The notes: generated by a model from the letters alone, not told the origin. A stretch of DNA of 64,000 bases from Aeromonas eucrenophila (GCF_000819865.1 NZ_CDDF01000016.1:151140-215139); one strand, 5' to 3'. Counted from the first letter of the stretch, positions 1 through 8,189 are shown. Program-made: numbers and translations.

Positions 1-1
1 T

Positions 2-358
2 CGCCTCGAGATGCTGGAGATGGTGTTCCTGAAGGCCGACCTCTGGCTGGCGGAGTACTACGACACCCGCCTGGTGCCGCAGGAGCTGTGGGCCCTCGGC
101 ACCCAGCTGCGTCAGGAACTCTCCGATTCCATCCGAGTGGTGCTGGAGCTGCGCCCGCAAGGGGATCTGCTCGATGACCAACCCTGGATCCAGGAGTCCA
201 TCAAGCTGCGCAACCCCTACACGGACCCGCTCAACGTGCTGCAGGTCGAACTGCTGGGTCGCTCGCGCAACCACGCCGAGACCCTGCACCCCGAGCTGGA
301 TCAGGCGCTGATGGTCACCATCGCCGGCATAGCCGCAGGCATGCGTAACACGGGTTGA
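2..358 (+). CDS. ppc: Phosphoenolpyruvate carboxylase, C-terminal part (cut by window start)
   Basis: Only the last 118 codons are present; the gene enters from the left edge. The fragment holds the C-terminal signature of bacterial PEP carboxylase: a segment containing [20 protein letters not shown], then [17 protein letters not shown] at the very end, the conserved terminal Gly being part of the enzyme's active-site region. The enzyme carboxylates PEP to oxaloacetate to refill the TCA cycle; pckA for the reverse, gluconeogenic direction is at 32996. The gene ends 22 bp before a bidirectional terminator shared with the convergent GGDEF gene. Family assignment is very secure, but nothing can be said about the start. 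Confidence 0.96.
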   Translation, partial: RLEMLEMVFLKADLWLAEYYDTRLVPQELWALGTQLRQELSDSIRVVLELRPQGDLLDDQPWIQESIKLRNPYTDPLNVLQVELLGRSRNHAETLHPELDQALMVTIAGIAAGMRNTG

Positions 359-380
359 TCACGAACCTCGTATCCAACGC

Positions 381-409
381 AAAAAGGGCGCCCATAAGGC
401 GCCCTTTTT
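381..409. terminator. Bidirectional intrinsic terminator between ppc and the GGDEF gene
   Basis: A 7-bp GC stem (GGGCGCC / GGCGCCC) with a 5-nt loop is flanked by five A on the left and five T on the right, so it can stop transcription from both strands. It lies between two convergent genes. Confidence 0.85.
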
Positions 410-446
410 ATTTCCGCACATATTCCCTCCCGATGTCTGGCAAGCC

Positions 447-1928
447 CTAAGCGATGCGGTTGCGGCCGAGGCGCTTGGCCTCGTAGAGGCGCAGGTCGAC
501 GCATTGCAGCCAGTCGTCCACCCGCTGGTAATCCGGCTGATAGGGGGTGACGCCCACGCTGATGGTGACGGCAATCTGCCGCTCCTGATACAGGAAGGGG
601 TGGCGCTCTATCTTCTGGCGGAGGTGATCCATCAGAGACTGGGCATCGCCCAGGGTGACGCCGCGCAGCAGCATGATGAACTCCTCCCCGCCGAAGCGCG
701 CCACCAGATCGCTGCCGCGCACCGCCTGCATCAGCAGCTGGGCCAGCGTCTCCAGCACCGCATCCCCGGCAAGATGGCCATGTTCATCGTTGATCTGCTT
801 GAAGAAATCGATGTCGATCAGGGCAAGGCAGCAGGTTTCCCCCTCGGCCGGGTGGCGCAGGAAACGCTCGAGCAAGGGGTTGGCCTGGCTGAAGAAGTGG
901 CTGCGGTTGGGCAGCTTGGTGAGAAAGTCGTGCTCGGCGTTGAAGCGCAGCTCCCGCTCCATCCGGCTGCGCTCGTCCTCCAGATTACGGGCGTGAACCA
1001 GGGTACCGAGGGCCGTGGTGAGCGGTTCGAGCAGGGTCACCAATGTCTCGTCGAAGCCACCCGGGCGGTTGGCCAGGGCGATCATGCCGATGGCCTCCCC
1101 CTTGTGGCGCAGCGGAATGCCGAGGAAGCAGTCCAGATGCGGATGACCGCGGGGGGAGGTGCCGCGGCTCGCCGGATGGCGCGGCAGATCGTTGCAGCAC
1201 ACCAGAGTGTTGTGGGTCACTACATGGCCAAACAGGTTGTCGAGTTTGCTGAAGATGAGCCCGCCCCGGCTCTGGCGCTGTTGCTCGTACCAGGCATGGG
1301 TGGCCTCGTCCCAGGAGAGATTGGAGATGGAGGGAACGTAGAGGCTGGGTTGCCCGTCTTCGTATTGGACTATGCCGATGAAGCCATAGGCGCTCTGGCT
1401 GACGCTGAGCAGCCGCTCGAACACGGTGTCGCAGGCGGAGGCGAGGTTGCGATCCAGCAGAAAGCCCTGATGGGCGGCGACTATGATGTCGAACAGCTGG
1501 CTCTGCTGCTCGACGCGCTGCTCCGCCAGCACTTCGGGAGTGATGTCGTGGGCCAGCTTGATCACCCCGAGCAAGGCGCCCGCCTCGTCGGTGATCGGGG
1601 TGTAGGTGGCGTGGATCCAGACGCTCCTGCCGCCCCGCGCGATGCGGTGGAAGGCGCCGGTGTGGATCTTGCCGCAGAGCACCCCCTGCCAGAAGTGCTC
1701 GTGCTCCCCATGTTGCTCGGGAGGTAGCAGCAGCAGGTGGGACTGGCCGATCAGCGCCTCCGGTTGATAGTCGAGGATGGTGCAGAACAGCGCGTTGACC
1801 GAGATGATGCGGCCAGTGAGGTCGAACTCGACGATGCCATAGGCGCGATCGAGGGCGGTCAATCGGGCCAGGGCGTCGTAACGACCGAGAGCGTTAATGT
1901 CGAGGGAGCTGAACACTGGGGTATTCAT
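447..1928 (-). CDS. PAS-GAF-GGDEF diguanylate cyclase
   Basis: Makes cyclic di-GMP from two GTP in response to a sensed signal; soluble, as no membrane segment is visible. The 493-residue protein has a PAS domain (about 25-135), a GAF domain (about 150-310) and a C-terminal GGDEF domain (about 325-490). The active-site loop is GGEEF (413-417), so it should be catalytically competent. An intact RxxD inhibitory site (RGSD, 404-407) lies five residues upstream, predicting product inhibition. The start at 1928 is preferred over an upstream in-frame ATG because AAAGGAA sits 8 nt before it. The gene is convergent with ppc and divergent from ybaK. The ligand of the PAS/GAF sensors cannot be told from sequence. 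Confidence 0.9.
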   Translation of the reverse strand: MNTPVFSSLDINALGRYDALARLTALDRAYGIVEFDLTGRIISVNALFCTILDYQPEALIGQSHLLLLPPEQHGEHEHFWQGVLCGKIHTGAFHRIARGGRSVWIHATYTPITDEAGALLGVIKLAHDITPEVLAEQRVEQQSQLFDIIVAAHQGFLLDRNLASACDTVFERLLSVSQSAYGFIGIVQYEDGQPSLYVPSISNLSWDEATHAWYEQQRQSRGGLIFSKLDNLFGHVVTHNTLVCCNDLPRHPASRGTSPRGHPHLDCFLGIPLRHKGEAIGMIALANRPGGFDETLVTLLEPLTTALGTLVHARNLEDERSRMERELRFNAEHDFLTKLPNRSHFFSQANPLLERFLRHPAEGETCCLALIDIDFFKQINDEHGHLAGDAVLETLAQLLMQAVRGSDLVARFGGEEFIMLLRGVTLGDAQSLMDHLRQKIERHPFLYQERQIAVTISVGVTPYQPDYQRVDDWLQCVDLRLYEAKRLGRNRIA

Positions 1929-2130
1929 GGCCACGATTCCTTTCGTATCGCCAGCAGCTAGCCACATCCAGTGTAGACATGGGGGATCAAGATCTCAGCT
2001 CATAGGCCCACGCATTTTCAACCGGGCCACGCCAGCCATACCCGGGAGCCGCGCAGGATCCGGGCACCTCTTGCCACACCAGCCGACTGGGCGCAGACTG
2101 TCTGGCCTTGTTCCGGCTCGAGGAAATCTG

Positions 2131-2601
2131 ATGACACCCGCTATCAACCTGCTGAAAAAGCTCAAGATCCCCCACAAGCTATACCCCTACGAGTGCGAGG
2201 CCCACGACGATTTCGGCAAGCATGCCGCGACCCAGCTCGGCCTGCCGGAGGCCCAGGTGTTCAAGACCCTGATCGCCCATCACGACAAGCAGGCGGTGGT
2301 GGCCATAGTGCCGTCATCGGGCCTGTGCAGCCTGAAGCAGCTCGCCAAGGCGGCGGGGCTCAAGAAGGTGGAGATGATGAAGCCGGCGGAGGCCGAGAAG
2401 CTGACCGGTTACAAGGTGGGGGGCATCAGCCCGCTGGCCCAGAAGAAGCTGCTGCCGACCGTGCTGGACGACTCCGCCATGCAGTATGATGAGATCCTGG
2501 TGAGCGGCGGCAAGCGCGGCCTCTCGGTGGGGGTTGCGCCCCAAGACATGCTGACCCTGATGAAGTGGATTGCCGCCCCCATTGGCGATCATCACGACTA
2601 A
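2131..2601 (+). CDS. ybaK: Cys-tRNA(Pro)/Cys-tRNA(Cys) deacylase YbaK
   Basis: YbaK-type trans-editing enzyme that hydrolyses Cys-tRNA(Pro) formed by mischarging by prolyl-tRNA synthetase. The 156-residue product is the usual single-domain length. It begins MTPAINLLKKLKIPHKLYPY and carries the conserved lysine region VFKTLIAHHD and the GGISPLAQKK segment typical of the YbaK/EbsC family. ATG 2131 has GAGGAAA 6-7 nt upstream; a longer in-frame extension to 1897 would overlap the divergent GGDEF gene and has no family support. It is a single-gene unit followed directly by a strong terminator. Confidence 0.95.
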   Translation: MTPAINLLKKLKIPHKLYPYECEAHDDFGKHAATQLGLPEAQVFKTLIAHHDKQAVVAIVPSSGLCSLKQLAKAAGLKKVEMMKPAEAEKLTGYKVGGISPLAQKKLLPTVLDDSAMQYDEILVSGGKRGLSVGVAPQDMLTLMKWIAAPIGDHHD

Positions 2602-2614
2602 GCCGCAGAATGAA

Positions 2615-2652
2615 CGAGAGAGGCCCCGCAATCCGGGGCCTCTCTCGTTTTA
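2615..2652 (+). terminator. Intrinsic terminator after ybaK
   Basis: Stem CGAGAGGCCCCG / CGGGGCCTCTCG with a 4-6 nt loop is followed by a T-rich run (TTTTA). It lies 14 bp after the ybaK stop and before the convergent GNAT gene. Confidence 0.85.
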
Positions 2653-2695
2653 TGGGCCTGCCACTCTTATAAGCCAGCCATGGATGCCAGCCTGA

Positions 2696-3397
2696 TCACC
2701 CTTGGTGCGGCAGGCGGAGATCTGAGAGGCGCAATATCTGGCGCCCCTGCCCATCGAAATTCTCATCCGCCAGCCAGCGCTCGAAGGCCGTTTTCAGGGC
2801 CGGCCATTCGCCGTCGATCACCGAGAACCAGGCGGTATCGCGGGAGCGCCCCTTGTCCACCCGGGCCTGGCGGAAGGTGCCCTCGTAGCTGAAGCCGAGC
2901 CGCAGCGCCGCATGGCGGGAGGGCCAGTTGAGATCATTGCACTTCCACTCGTAGCGCCGGTAGCCGAGCGCGAAGGCGTTGCCCATCATCAGCGCCATGG
3001 CCGCAGTAGAGAGGCGGGTGCGCTGCATGGCGGGGGAGAAGTGCAGCCAACCCACCTCTATGCTGCCGGCGACGGGATCGATGCGCAGGTAGCTGGCGAG
3101 CCCCAGCGCCTTGCCGCTCGCTTCATCGACGATGGCGTAGAACTGGGGATCCGCCTTGGCGGCGCTCTGTTGCAGCCAGGCCAGCATGGCCGACTCATCC
3201 TCGAAGGGGCCACTGGTGAGATAGGTCCACATGGCCCCGCTGTCGGCGCCAAACGCCTGCCAGAGCGAGCCGCAGTGACGCTCGGGATCCAGCGGCTCCA
3301 ACCGGCAGCCCCAACCGCTCAACTCAGCGTGGGGTGGAAACTCGGCCCCCGCCCAGCCCGGCACCTCGGCGCCAACTGGCTGATCGAACTCGTTCAT
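2696..3397 (-). CDS. GNAT-family N-acetyltransferase (RimJ/RimL-like)
   Basis: A 233-residue acetyltransferase of the RimJ/RimL-like GNAT subgroup, substrate unknown. Visible features are the LEPLDPERH start of the fold, the core beta strand SIEVGWLHFSPAMQRTRLST containing the acetyl-CoA contact region, the RYEWKCNDLNWPSRHAALRL segment and GFSYEGTFRQ near the C-terminus, all standard for this subgroup. ATG 3397 lies only 7 bp after the rhodanese stop, so the two are probably co-transcribed with the osmC-like gene as a three-gene operon. Its context with an OsmC and a rhodanese hints at a detoxification role, but that is inference. Confidence 0.85.
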   Translation of the reverse strand: MNEFDQPVGAEVPGWAGAEFPPHAELSGWGCRLEPLDPERHCGSLWQAFGADSGAMWTYLTSGPFEDESAMLAWLQQSAAKADPQFYAIVDEASGKALGLASYLRIDPVAGSIEVGWLHFSPAMQRTRLSTAAMALMMGNAFALGYRRYEWKCNDLNWPSRHAALRLGFSYEGTFRQARVDKGRSRDTAWFSVIDGEWPALKTAFERWLADENFDGQGRQILRLSDLRLPHQG

Positions 3398-3404
3398 CGA
3401 TGGC

Positions 3405-3854
3405 TTAACAGGCACAGGCGATCCCTCCTTCCAACAAGACACCGGCCTCGCCGCCAGTGGCGACGGCGAAACCGTCCTGACGCCACCAGTGCAGGCCACC
3501 GATCAACTCTTTCACCCGAAAGCCCAGCGCCGCCAATTTGTAGGCCCCTTGGGTCGAGCCGTTGCAGCCGATGCCATCGCAGTAGCAGACATAGACCTTG
3601 TCTCTCGGCAGGGCCGCCGTGCTGGCCGGGTTCATGGTGCGATGGGGAAAAGAGACCGCCCCCGGGATATGGCCCTCGGCGTAGTGCGCGGGAGAGCGGG
3701 TATCGATGACCACTATCTTCCCGCCCTCACCCGCCTCCCCGCTCAGCAGATCCGCGGCCAGATCCGCCGGATCGGTGCGATATGCCAGCTGGGCCTCGAA
3801 GAAGGCGCTGGCCTCGGCGGGGCTCGCCACCCCTGTGCTCAATACCTGACTCAT
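3405..3854 (-). CDS. Rhodanese-like domain protein
   Basis: A 149-residue single-domain rhodanese (sulfurtransferase fold). The sequence shows IVVIDTRSPAHYAEGHIPGA, the classic rhodanese domain start, and CYCDGIGCNGS at the active-site loop position, with cysteine available for persulfide chemistry. The C-terminal GWHWW-type motif appears as GGLHWWRQDGF. The start at 3854 is supported by GGAGATTTCAC upstream. It lies 17 bp downstream of the OsmC-like gene and 7 bp upstream of the GNAT gene. This pairing suggests handling of organic hydroperoxides or reactive sulfur; the substrate is not determined. Confidence 0.88.
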   Translation of the reverse strand: MSQVLSTGVASPAEASAFFEAQLAYRTDPADLAADLLSGEAGEGGKIVVIDTRSPAHYAEGHIPGAVSFPHRTMNPASTAALPRDKVYVCYCDGIGCNGSTQGAYKLAALGFRVKELIGGLHWWRQDGFAVATGGEAGVLLEGGIACAC

Positions 3855-3871
3855 GTGAAATCTCCTTGTGA

Positions 3872-4339
3872 TTAGGCCACGACTTCTGTGGTGACCAGGG
3901 TTCTGACCGAGTTCGCGATGAAACACTCCTCGTGGGCCTGATGGTGCAACCGCTCCAGCTCAACCAGAGTTGGCTGGCGTCCTCCCCCGAATACCACCCT
4001 GGGGCGCAGGGTGACGCGAGTGATGGACTGGCGACCGCGCTCGTCCGCCTCCATGATGCCGACCGCCTGATCCCGGTAGCTCTCCACCCGATAGCCTGCC
4101 CTGGCCACCAGCCAGAGGAAGGTCAGCATGTGGCAGCTGGAGAGGGAGGCGACGAAGGCCTCTTCCGGATCGACGTGCTCCGCCACCGAATAGGGCAAGG
4201 GCACCACATGGGGGGAAGAGGAGGCCGGCACCCGCACGCCGCCGTCAAACTCCCAGCTGTGGGCCCGACTGTAACGCTGATCCACGAAGGGCTCATCGCT
4301 CCCCCGCTGCCAGCTGATCACCGCACCAAATTCAGACAT
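3872..4339 (-). CDS. OsmC/Ohr-family protein
   Basis: A 155-residue OsmC-fold protein, a family that reduces organic hydroperoxides through two cysteines. The first cysteine lies in the helix segment FVASLSSCHMLTFLWL and the second in AHEECFIANS near the C-terminus, matching OsmC spacing. Start 4339 has AGGAGTCGGG upstream. It is the first gene of the osmC-rhodanese-GNAT operon and is divergent from the MocR regulator across about 130 bp, which contains a direct repeat that could be the regulator's operator. Whether it belongs to OsmC or the YhfA-like branch is not certain. Confidence 0.87.
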   Translation of the reverse strand: MSEFGAVISWQRGSDEPFVDQRYSRAHSWEFDGGVRVPASSSPHVVPLPYSVAEHVDPEEAFVASLSSCHMLTFLWLVARAGYRVESYRDQAVGIMEADERGRQSITRVTLRPRVVFGGGRQPTLVELERLHHQAHEECFIANSVRTLVTTEVVA

Positions 4340-4409
4340 CCCGACTCCTTGTGATGGATAAAACCCGCTCCGTTCACTCAATGTAGCGAGAAAATGGCCT
4401 TGCCACGCC

Positions 4410-4440
4410 GACCAATTTTGCCAAGATGGGCAGACCAATT
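4410..4440. promoter_or_regulatory. Candidate MocR/PdxR-type operator (direct repeat)
   Basis: GACCAATT occurs at 4410-4417 and again at 4433-4440, i.e. 23 bp apart (about two helical turns), in the divergent region between the OsmC-like operon and the MocR-family gene. Direct repeats at this spacing are characteristic binding sites for MocR/PdxR regulators. Regulation of either gene is inferred, not shown. Confidence 0.45.
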
Positions 4441-4470
4441 ATGCGACCCCAGCCAACTCTGGAGAGAACC

Positions 4471-4605
4471 ATGACCGCCCTACCGACGCTCTTCGCCGAC
4501 CAGCAGCAAAACGACCTGCCCCTGCACGAGCAGCTGGTGCGCACCTTGCGCGGCGCCATCTTGGTGGGGGGTCATCTGCCCTGGTCCATGAGGAGCCCAA
4601 TATGA
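4471..4605 (+). pseudogene. Truncated 5' copy of the MocR-family regulator gene
   Basis: This 44-codon reading frame repeats the first ~37 codons of the complete regulator starting at 4602. The first 27 codons encode the same peptide (starting MTALPTLFADQQQNDL) with seven nucleotide differences, all synonymous. Similarity fades after the GHLP codons, and the frame ends in a TGA that overlaps the ATG of the complete gene (ATGA). It has its own good Shine-Dalgarno (GGAGAG). It looks like a remnant of a diverged allele left after recombination. A role as a leader peptide giving translational coupling is possible but less likely. Confidence 0.75.
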
Positions 4606-6026
4606 CCGCCCTGCCGACGCTCTTCGCCGACCAGCAGCAAAACGACCTGCCTCTACATGAACAGCTGGTGCGCACATTACGCGAAGCCATACTGGCCGGT
4701 CACCTACCCCAGCACAGCCGACTGCCCGCGAGCCGCATGCTGGCCCGGGATCTCGGCGTCTCCCGCAGTACGGTGGAGCTGGCCTACGGCCGACTGGAGG
4801 CGGAGGGTTATCTGGTACGCAAGGTGGGGGCCGGCAGCTTCGTGGCGCTGGCGGCGGTGCGTCCGACCCGGCGGCCACCCCAGTCGGCGGCGGGGCTCTC
4901 CCGCCGTGGTCAGGAGATGGCGGCGGGGGGCGCCTGTCACGACGTGCCCGAGGTGGGCAACTCCTTTGCCTCCAGCCAGCCGGATCCTCGCCTCTTCCCC
5001 CAGGCCATCTGGGGCCGGCTGATGCAGCAACAGTGGCGCCAGAATGCCTGTGACTGGATGAACTACGGGGATCCCCAGGGGCTGGAGGCCCTGCGCAGCG
5101 CCATCGCCAGCTATCTGGTGCAGTCGCGCGGGGTGCAGTGCGAGCCAGATCAGATCCTGATCCTCACCAGCTCCCAGCAGGGGATCATGCTGGCGACCCA
5201 GCTGCTGATCGATGCCGGCGATACCGTCTGGGTGGAGGAGCCGGGCTACCCAGGGGCGCGCACCGCCATGGAGAGCGCCGGTGCCCGCCTCCATCCGGTG
5301 CCGGTGGACGAAGAGGGGCTCAACCCAACGGGGGAACATCCGAAGCCCAGACTTATCTACTGCACCCCGGCCCACCAGTACCCTCTCGGGGTGCCCATGA
5401 GCCTGCCGCGCCGGATGGCCTTGCTGGCCGAGGCCGAGCGCCACGGTGCCTGGATCCTGGAGGACGATTACGACGGGGAATATCAGTACGATCAGCGCCC
5501 CTTGCCCGCCTTGCAGGGGCTCGACAGCCAGGGGCGGGTCATCTACGTGGGCACCTTCAGCAAGGTGTTGTTCGGTTCCTTGCGCCTCGCCTATCTGGTG
5601 CTGCCGCGCCCCCTGATGGAGGCATTCAGCCGGGCCCGCGCCGCCGTCGATGGCCACAGCAACCAGTTGCAGCAGGCGGTCACCGCGGACTTCATCCGGG
5701 CCGGCCACTTCGCCGCTCACCTGCGCCAGAGCCGGCTGATCTACCAGAGCCGGCGAGATTTGCTGCTGGCCGAGCTGGCCCTGCACTGCCCCGAGCTCAC
5801 CCCCATCCACAGCGGTGCCGGCCTGCAGTGCGCCGTGCTGCTACCCCCTGGCGGCGAGGCGCGCTGGACGGATGGCGCCAATGCTCTGGGGCTGGGGCTG
5901 CGCCCCCTCGGGCAGTTCTACCTTGGCACGCCGACCCGGGAGGGCTGGCTGCTGGGCTTTGGCTGCCTCGACAACCAGACCCTGCGCCGGCTCTGTCGCC
6001 AGCTCGGTGAGCTGACGAGATCCTAG
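4602..6026 (+). CDS. MocR/PdxR-family transcriptional regulator (GntR helix-turn-helix fused to aminotransferase-like domain)
   Basis: A 474-residue fusion regulator. The N-terminal winged helix of GntR type is at about 15-80 (LPASRMLARDLGVSRSTVEL is the helix-turn-helix). The rest is a fold-type I aminotransferase domain with the PLP-binding lysine at K321 in GTFSKVLFGS and the DDYDGEY motif upstream. Such proteins use PLP as ligand and often control pyridoxal synthesis or amino-acid/amine metabolism; the target here is unknown. ATG 4602 has AGGAG 6 nt upstream and overlaps the stop of a truncated 5' duplicate. The 3' end overlaps the convergent LysR gene by 4 bp. Confidence 0.9.
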   Translation: MTALPTLFADQQQNDLPLHEQLVRTLREAILAGHLPQHSRLPASRMLARDLGVSRSTVELAYGRLEAEGYLVRKVGAGSFVALAAVRPTRRPPQSAAGLSRRGQEMAAGGACHDVPEVGNSFASSQPDPRLFPQAIWGRLMQQQWRQNACDWMNYGDPQGLEALRSAIASYLVQSRGVQCEPDQILILTSSQQGIMLATQLLIDAGDTVWVEEPGYPGARTAMESAGARLHPVPVDEEGLNPTGEHPKPRLIYCTPAHQYPLGVPMSLPRRMALLAEAERHGAWILEDDYDGEYQYDQRPLPALQGLDSQGRVIYVGTFSKVLFGSLRLAYLVLPRPLMEAFSRARAAVDGHSNQLQQAVTADFIRAGHFAAHLRQSRLIYQSRRDLLLAELALHCPELTPIHSGAGLQCAVLLPPGGEARWTDGANALGLGLRPLGQFYLGTPTREGWLLGFGCLDNQTLRRLCRQLGELTRS

Positions 6027-6949
6027 GCTTCCGGCCCCGTATGCCCAGCTTCAGAGCTGGCCGATAAGGGCATGCCCTGGCTCTCCCGGCACAGGGCGAG
6101 CCAGGCCTCGGCGGTGCGGGAGAGGTAGCGCCTGGCCGGCCAGATCACCCCGAGCCGCCAGCTGAGCTCGGGCAACAGTGGCCGCAGCACCAGGCCATCC
6201 GGGGTCAACCGCCGGCAGATGGGCTCGGGCAGGAAGGCGACTCCCATGCCGCTGCGCACCATGGCGGTGAGAAAGTCCCACTGGCTGCTGCGCGCCGCCA
6301 CCTGGGGGGTGAAGCCCGCCTGCTGGCACGCCTGCTCCAGCCGCTCGCTCAGGGTGAAGGCCTGGGTGTAGAGCAGGAAGGGCTCCTCTTTCAAGTCTCC
6401 CAGCCGGATCTCGGTGTAGGCCCGCCAGCGCGGCGAGTCCGGCAGCACCACCTGGATGGGGTAGCTGTCCAGCGCCAGGGCACTCAAGTCCCCCTCCTCC
6501 CGGGTCGGCAGCATGGTGATGGCGAGATCCAGCTCCCCCTCCAGCACCGCCTGCTCGATGCGGCGCCCGCCGTATTCGACGATGGAGAGCTCCACCCTGG
6601 GATAGCGGCTGCGATAGGTGCGGATGAGATCCGCATAGACGTGGCCTACCATGGGGGGGATGCCGAGGGCGAGGCGACCGTGCTGCAGGCTCTGCAGGTC
6701 GGCGAGCTCGGCCTCCAGCTGCTGCATCTGGGCCAAGATGAGCTGGCCACGGGCGAATAGCACCTGGCCGCTGTCGGTCAGGGTGAAGCTGTGTCCCGCC
6801 CGGTTGAGCAGGGGCTGGCCCAACTCCTCCTCCATGCTGCGGATCATCTTGCTGATGGTGGGCTGGGTGACGAACAGCTTCTCGGAGGCGCGGGTGAAGC
6901 TCTGCTCCCGCACCAGCTCGACGAAGTAACGCAGGGCTCGGATGTCCAT
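6023..6949 (-). CDS. cidR: LysR-family regulator of the adjacent cidAB genes (CidR-like)
   Basis: A 308-residue LysR-type regulator. The N-terminal helix-turn-helix is clear (SFTRASEKLFVTQPTISKMI, about residues 17-40), followed by the effector-binding domain. It is divergent from cidAB, the arrangement of Staphylococcus and Bacillus cidR/cidABC, so control of cidAB is a sound inference. The start was set at 6949 (MDIRALRYFVEL) because an upstream in-frame ATG at 7003 would place coding sequence over a strong palindromic operator and would add an unnatural N-terminus for this family. The known effector in Gram-positives is acetate-related; it is not shown here. Confidence 0.88.
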   Translation of the reverse strand: MDIRALRYFVELVREQSFTRASEKLFVTQPTISKMIRSMEEELGQPLLNRAGHSFTLTDSGQVLFARGQLILAQMQQLEAELADLQSLQHGRLALGIPPMVGHVYADLIRTYRSRYPRVELSIVEYGGRRIEQAVLEGELDLAITMLPTREEGDLSALALDSYPIQVVLPDSPRWRAYTEIRLGDLKEEPFLLYTQAFTLSERLEQACQQAGFTPQVAARSSQWDFLTAMVRSGMGVAFLPEPICRRLTPDGLVLRPLLPELSWRLGVIWPARRYLSRTAEAWLALCRESQGMPLSASSEAGHTGPEA

Positions 6950-6968
6950 GGCGGGGCTCGTGGTGGTG

Positions 6969-7014
6969 GAATTTAAATAATGCCAAATTGGCATATTTTT
7001 CATAATTTAAATTC
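6969..7014. promoter_or_regulatory. Nested palindrome, probable CidR operator
   Basis: Two inverted repeats share one region. The outer one is GAATTTAAAT (6969-6978) with ATTTAAATTC (7005-7014). The inner one is a perfect 15-bp dyad, ATGCCAAATTGGCAT (6980-6994), which fits the T-N11-A pattern of LysR regulators. The sites lie between the divergent cidR and cidA starts, upstream of a TATACT -10-like element at 7040-7045. Confidence 0.65.
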
Positions 7015-7074
7015 ATTTTTTGCAGGTTTACCAGCCTCCTATACTGTGACCAGATTCACAGAAAGACCTGCATC

Positions 7075-7476
7075 ATGAAAACCTTCTGCCTGCGCTGGCT
7101 ACAGACTCCCTTCCAAATCGTCCTGCTCTCCGCCATCTGGCTGCTGGCGGACACTGCGGTACGCACCTTCCACCTGCCCCTGCCCGCCAACCTGACCGGC
7201 ATGCTGTTGCTGCTCGCCTGCATCCTGCTCGGGGTGGTCAAGGTCCGCTGGTTCAGCGCCGGTGCCCGCTGGCTGCTGGCGGAGATGCTGCTGTTCTTCG
7301 TGCCCGCCGTGGTGGCCGTGATCAACTATCAGGATCTGCTGCTGCAAGAGGGATGGCGCATCATGTTGGTGCTGGTGATTAGCACAATCTTGGTGCTTGG
7401 CACTACCGCACTGGTGGTGGACAGAGTCTATCGCTTCGAACTGATGCTGGCCCGCCGGAGCCGTCGCCATGTCTGA
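7075..7476 (+). CDS. cidA: CidA/LrgA-family holin-like membrane protein
   Basis: A 133-residue hydrophobic protein with four predicted membrane segments (about 12-27, 38-56, 66-84, 96-118) and a basic C-terminus (ARRSRRHV), as in CidA/LrgA. Family members behave like holins or small-metabolite (pyruvate/glycolate) transport partners of the B subunit. The 3' end overlaps cidB by 8 bp, which implies translational coupling. It is divergent from the LysR regulator. Start 7075 (MKTFCLRWLQTPFQI) has only a weak Shine-Dalgarno (AGAAAG), but fits family length. Confidence 0.9.
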   Translation: MKTFCLRWLQTPFQIVLLSAIWLLADTAVRTFHLPLPANLTGMLLLLACILLGVVKVRWFSAGARWLLAEMLLFFVPAVVAVINYQDLLLQEGWRIMLVLVISTILVLGTTALVVDRVYRFELMLARRSRRHV

Positions 7477-8158
7477 TACCCTGCTCGGCCTGCTCTGTTT
7501 CGCCCTCACCCTGCTGTTCTACTACGCCAGCAAGTGGCTCTATGCCCGCAAGCGCATACTGCCGCTGATGCCCCTGCTGCTGGCACCCGCCCTGCTGGTG
7601 GCGATGGTGATGCTGTTCAAGATCCCCTATCAGGACTACATGGCCGAATCCCACTGGCTGCTCTGGCTGCTGGGGCCCGCCACCGTCGCCTTCGCGGTGC
7701 CCGTCTACGAGAACCGCCAGCTGATGCGTCGCCACTGGTTGTCGCTCTCGGTGGGGGTCATCGCCTCCGTCATCATGGCGGTGGGCAGCACAGTGCTGCT
7801 GGCCCGCTGGCTGCACCTCTCAGAACTGCTGCAACGCAGCATGGCCATGCGATCCATCACCACCCCCTTCGCGGTAGAGGCGACCCGATCGGTCGGTGGC
7901 AATGCCGATCTCACCGCCCTGTTCGTGGTGCTGACCGGGGTGATCGGCATGGCGGTCGGCGAGAGCGTGCTGACGGTGCTCGCCATCCGCAGCCGGCTCG
8001 GCAAGGGTGCGGGCTTTGGCGCCTCGGCCCACGGCGCCGGCACCGCCAGGGCCTACCAGATGGGCAACGAGGAGGGGGTGGTCTCCAGCATGGTGATGAT
8101 GATCGCCGGCATGGCCACTGTGCTGCTCGCTCCCCTGCTGGGTAGCGTGCTCTGGTAG
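7469..8158 (+). CDS. cidB: CidB/LrgB-family membrane protein
   Basis: A 229-residue polytopic membrane protein of the LrgB family, partner of CidA. It shows several hydrophobic segments and the conserved family signature region, here ITTPFAVEATRSVGGNADLT followed by the glycine-rich HGAGTARAYQMG stretch. Family length is about 230 residues. The start overlaps cidA by 8 bp. A terminator follows after about 30 bp, so the transcript is bicistronic. The family is linked to programmed lysis in Staphylococcus and to pyruvate or glycolate transport in Bacillus and plastids; which applies here is unknown. Confidence 0.9.
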   Translation: MSDTLLGLLCFALTLLFYYASKWLYARKRILPLMPLLLAPALLVAMVMLFKIPYQDYMAESHWLLWLLGPATVAFAVPVYENRQLMRRHWLSLSVGVIASVIMAVGSTVLLARWLHLSELLQRSMAMRSITTPFAVEATRSVGGNADLTALFVVLTGVIGMAVGESVLTVLAIRSRLGKGAGFGASAHGAGTARAYQMGNEEGVVSSMVMMIAGMATVLLAPLLGSVLW

Positions 8159-8189
8159 GGCGAGCTCGCCATCCAATCACATCCAATGA

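Noticed and set aside
4439..4878. Minus-strand frames over the MocR 5' duplication with an internal protein repeat
   Set aside because: They merely mirror the duplicated plus-strand coding sequence and have no similarity to known proteins.
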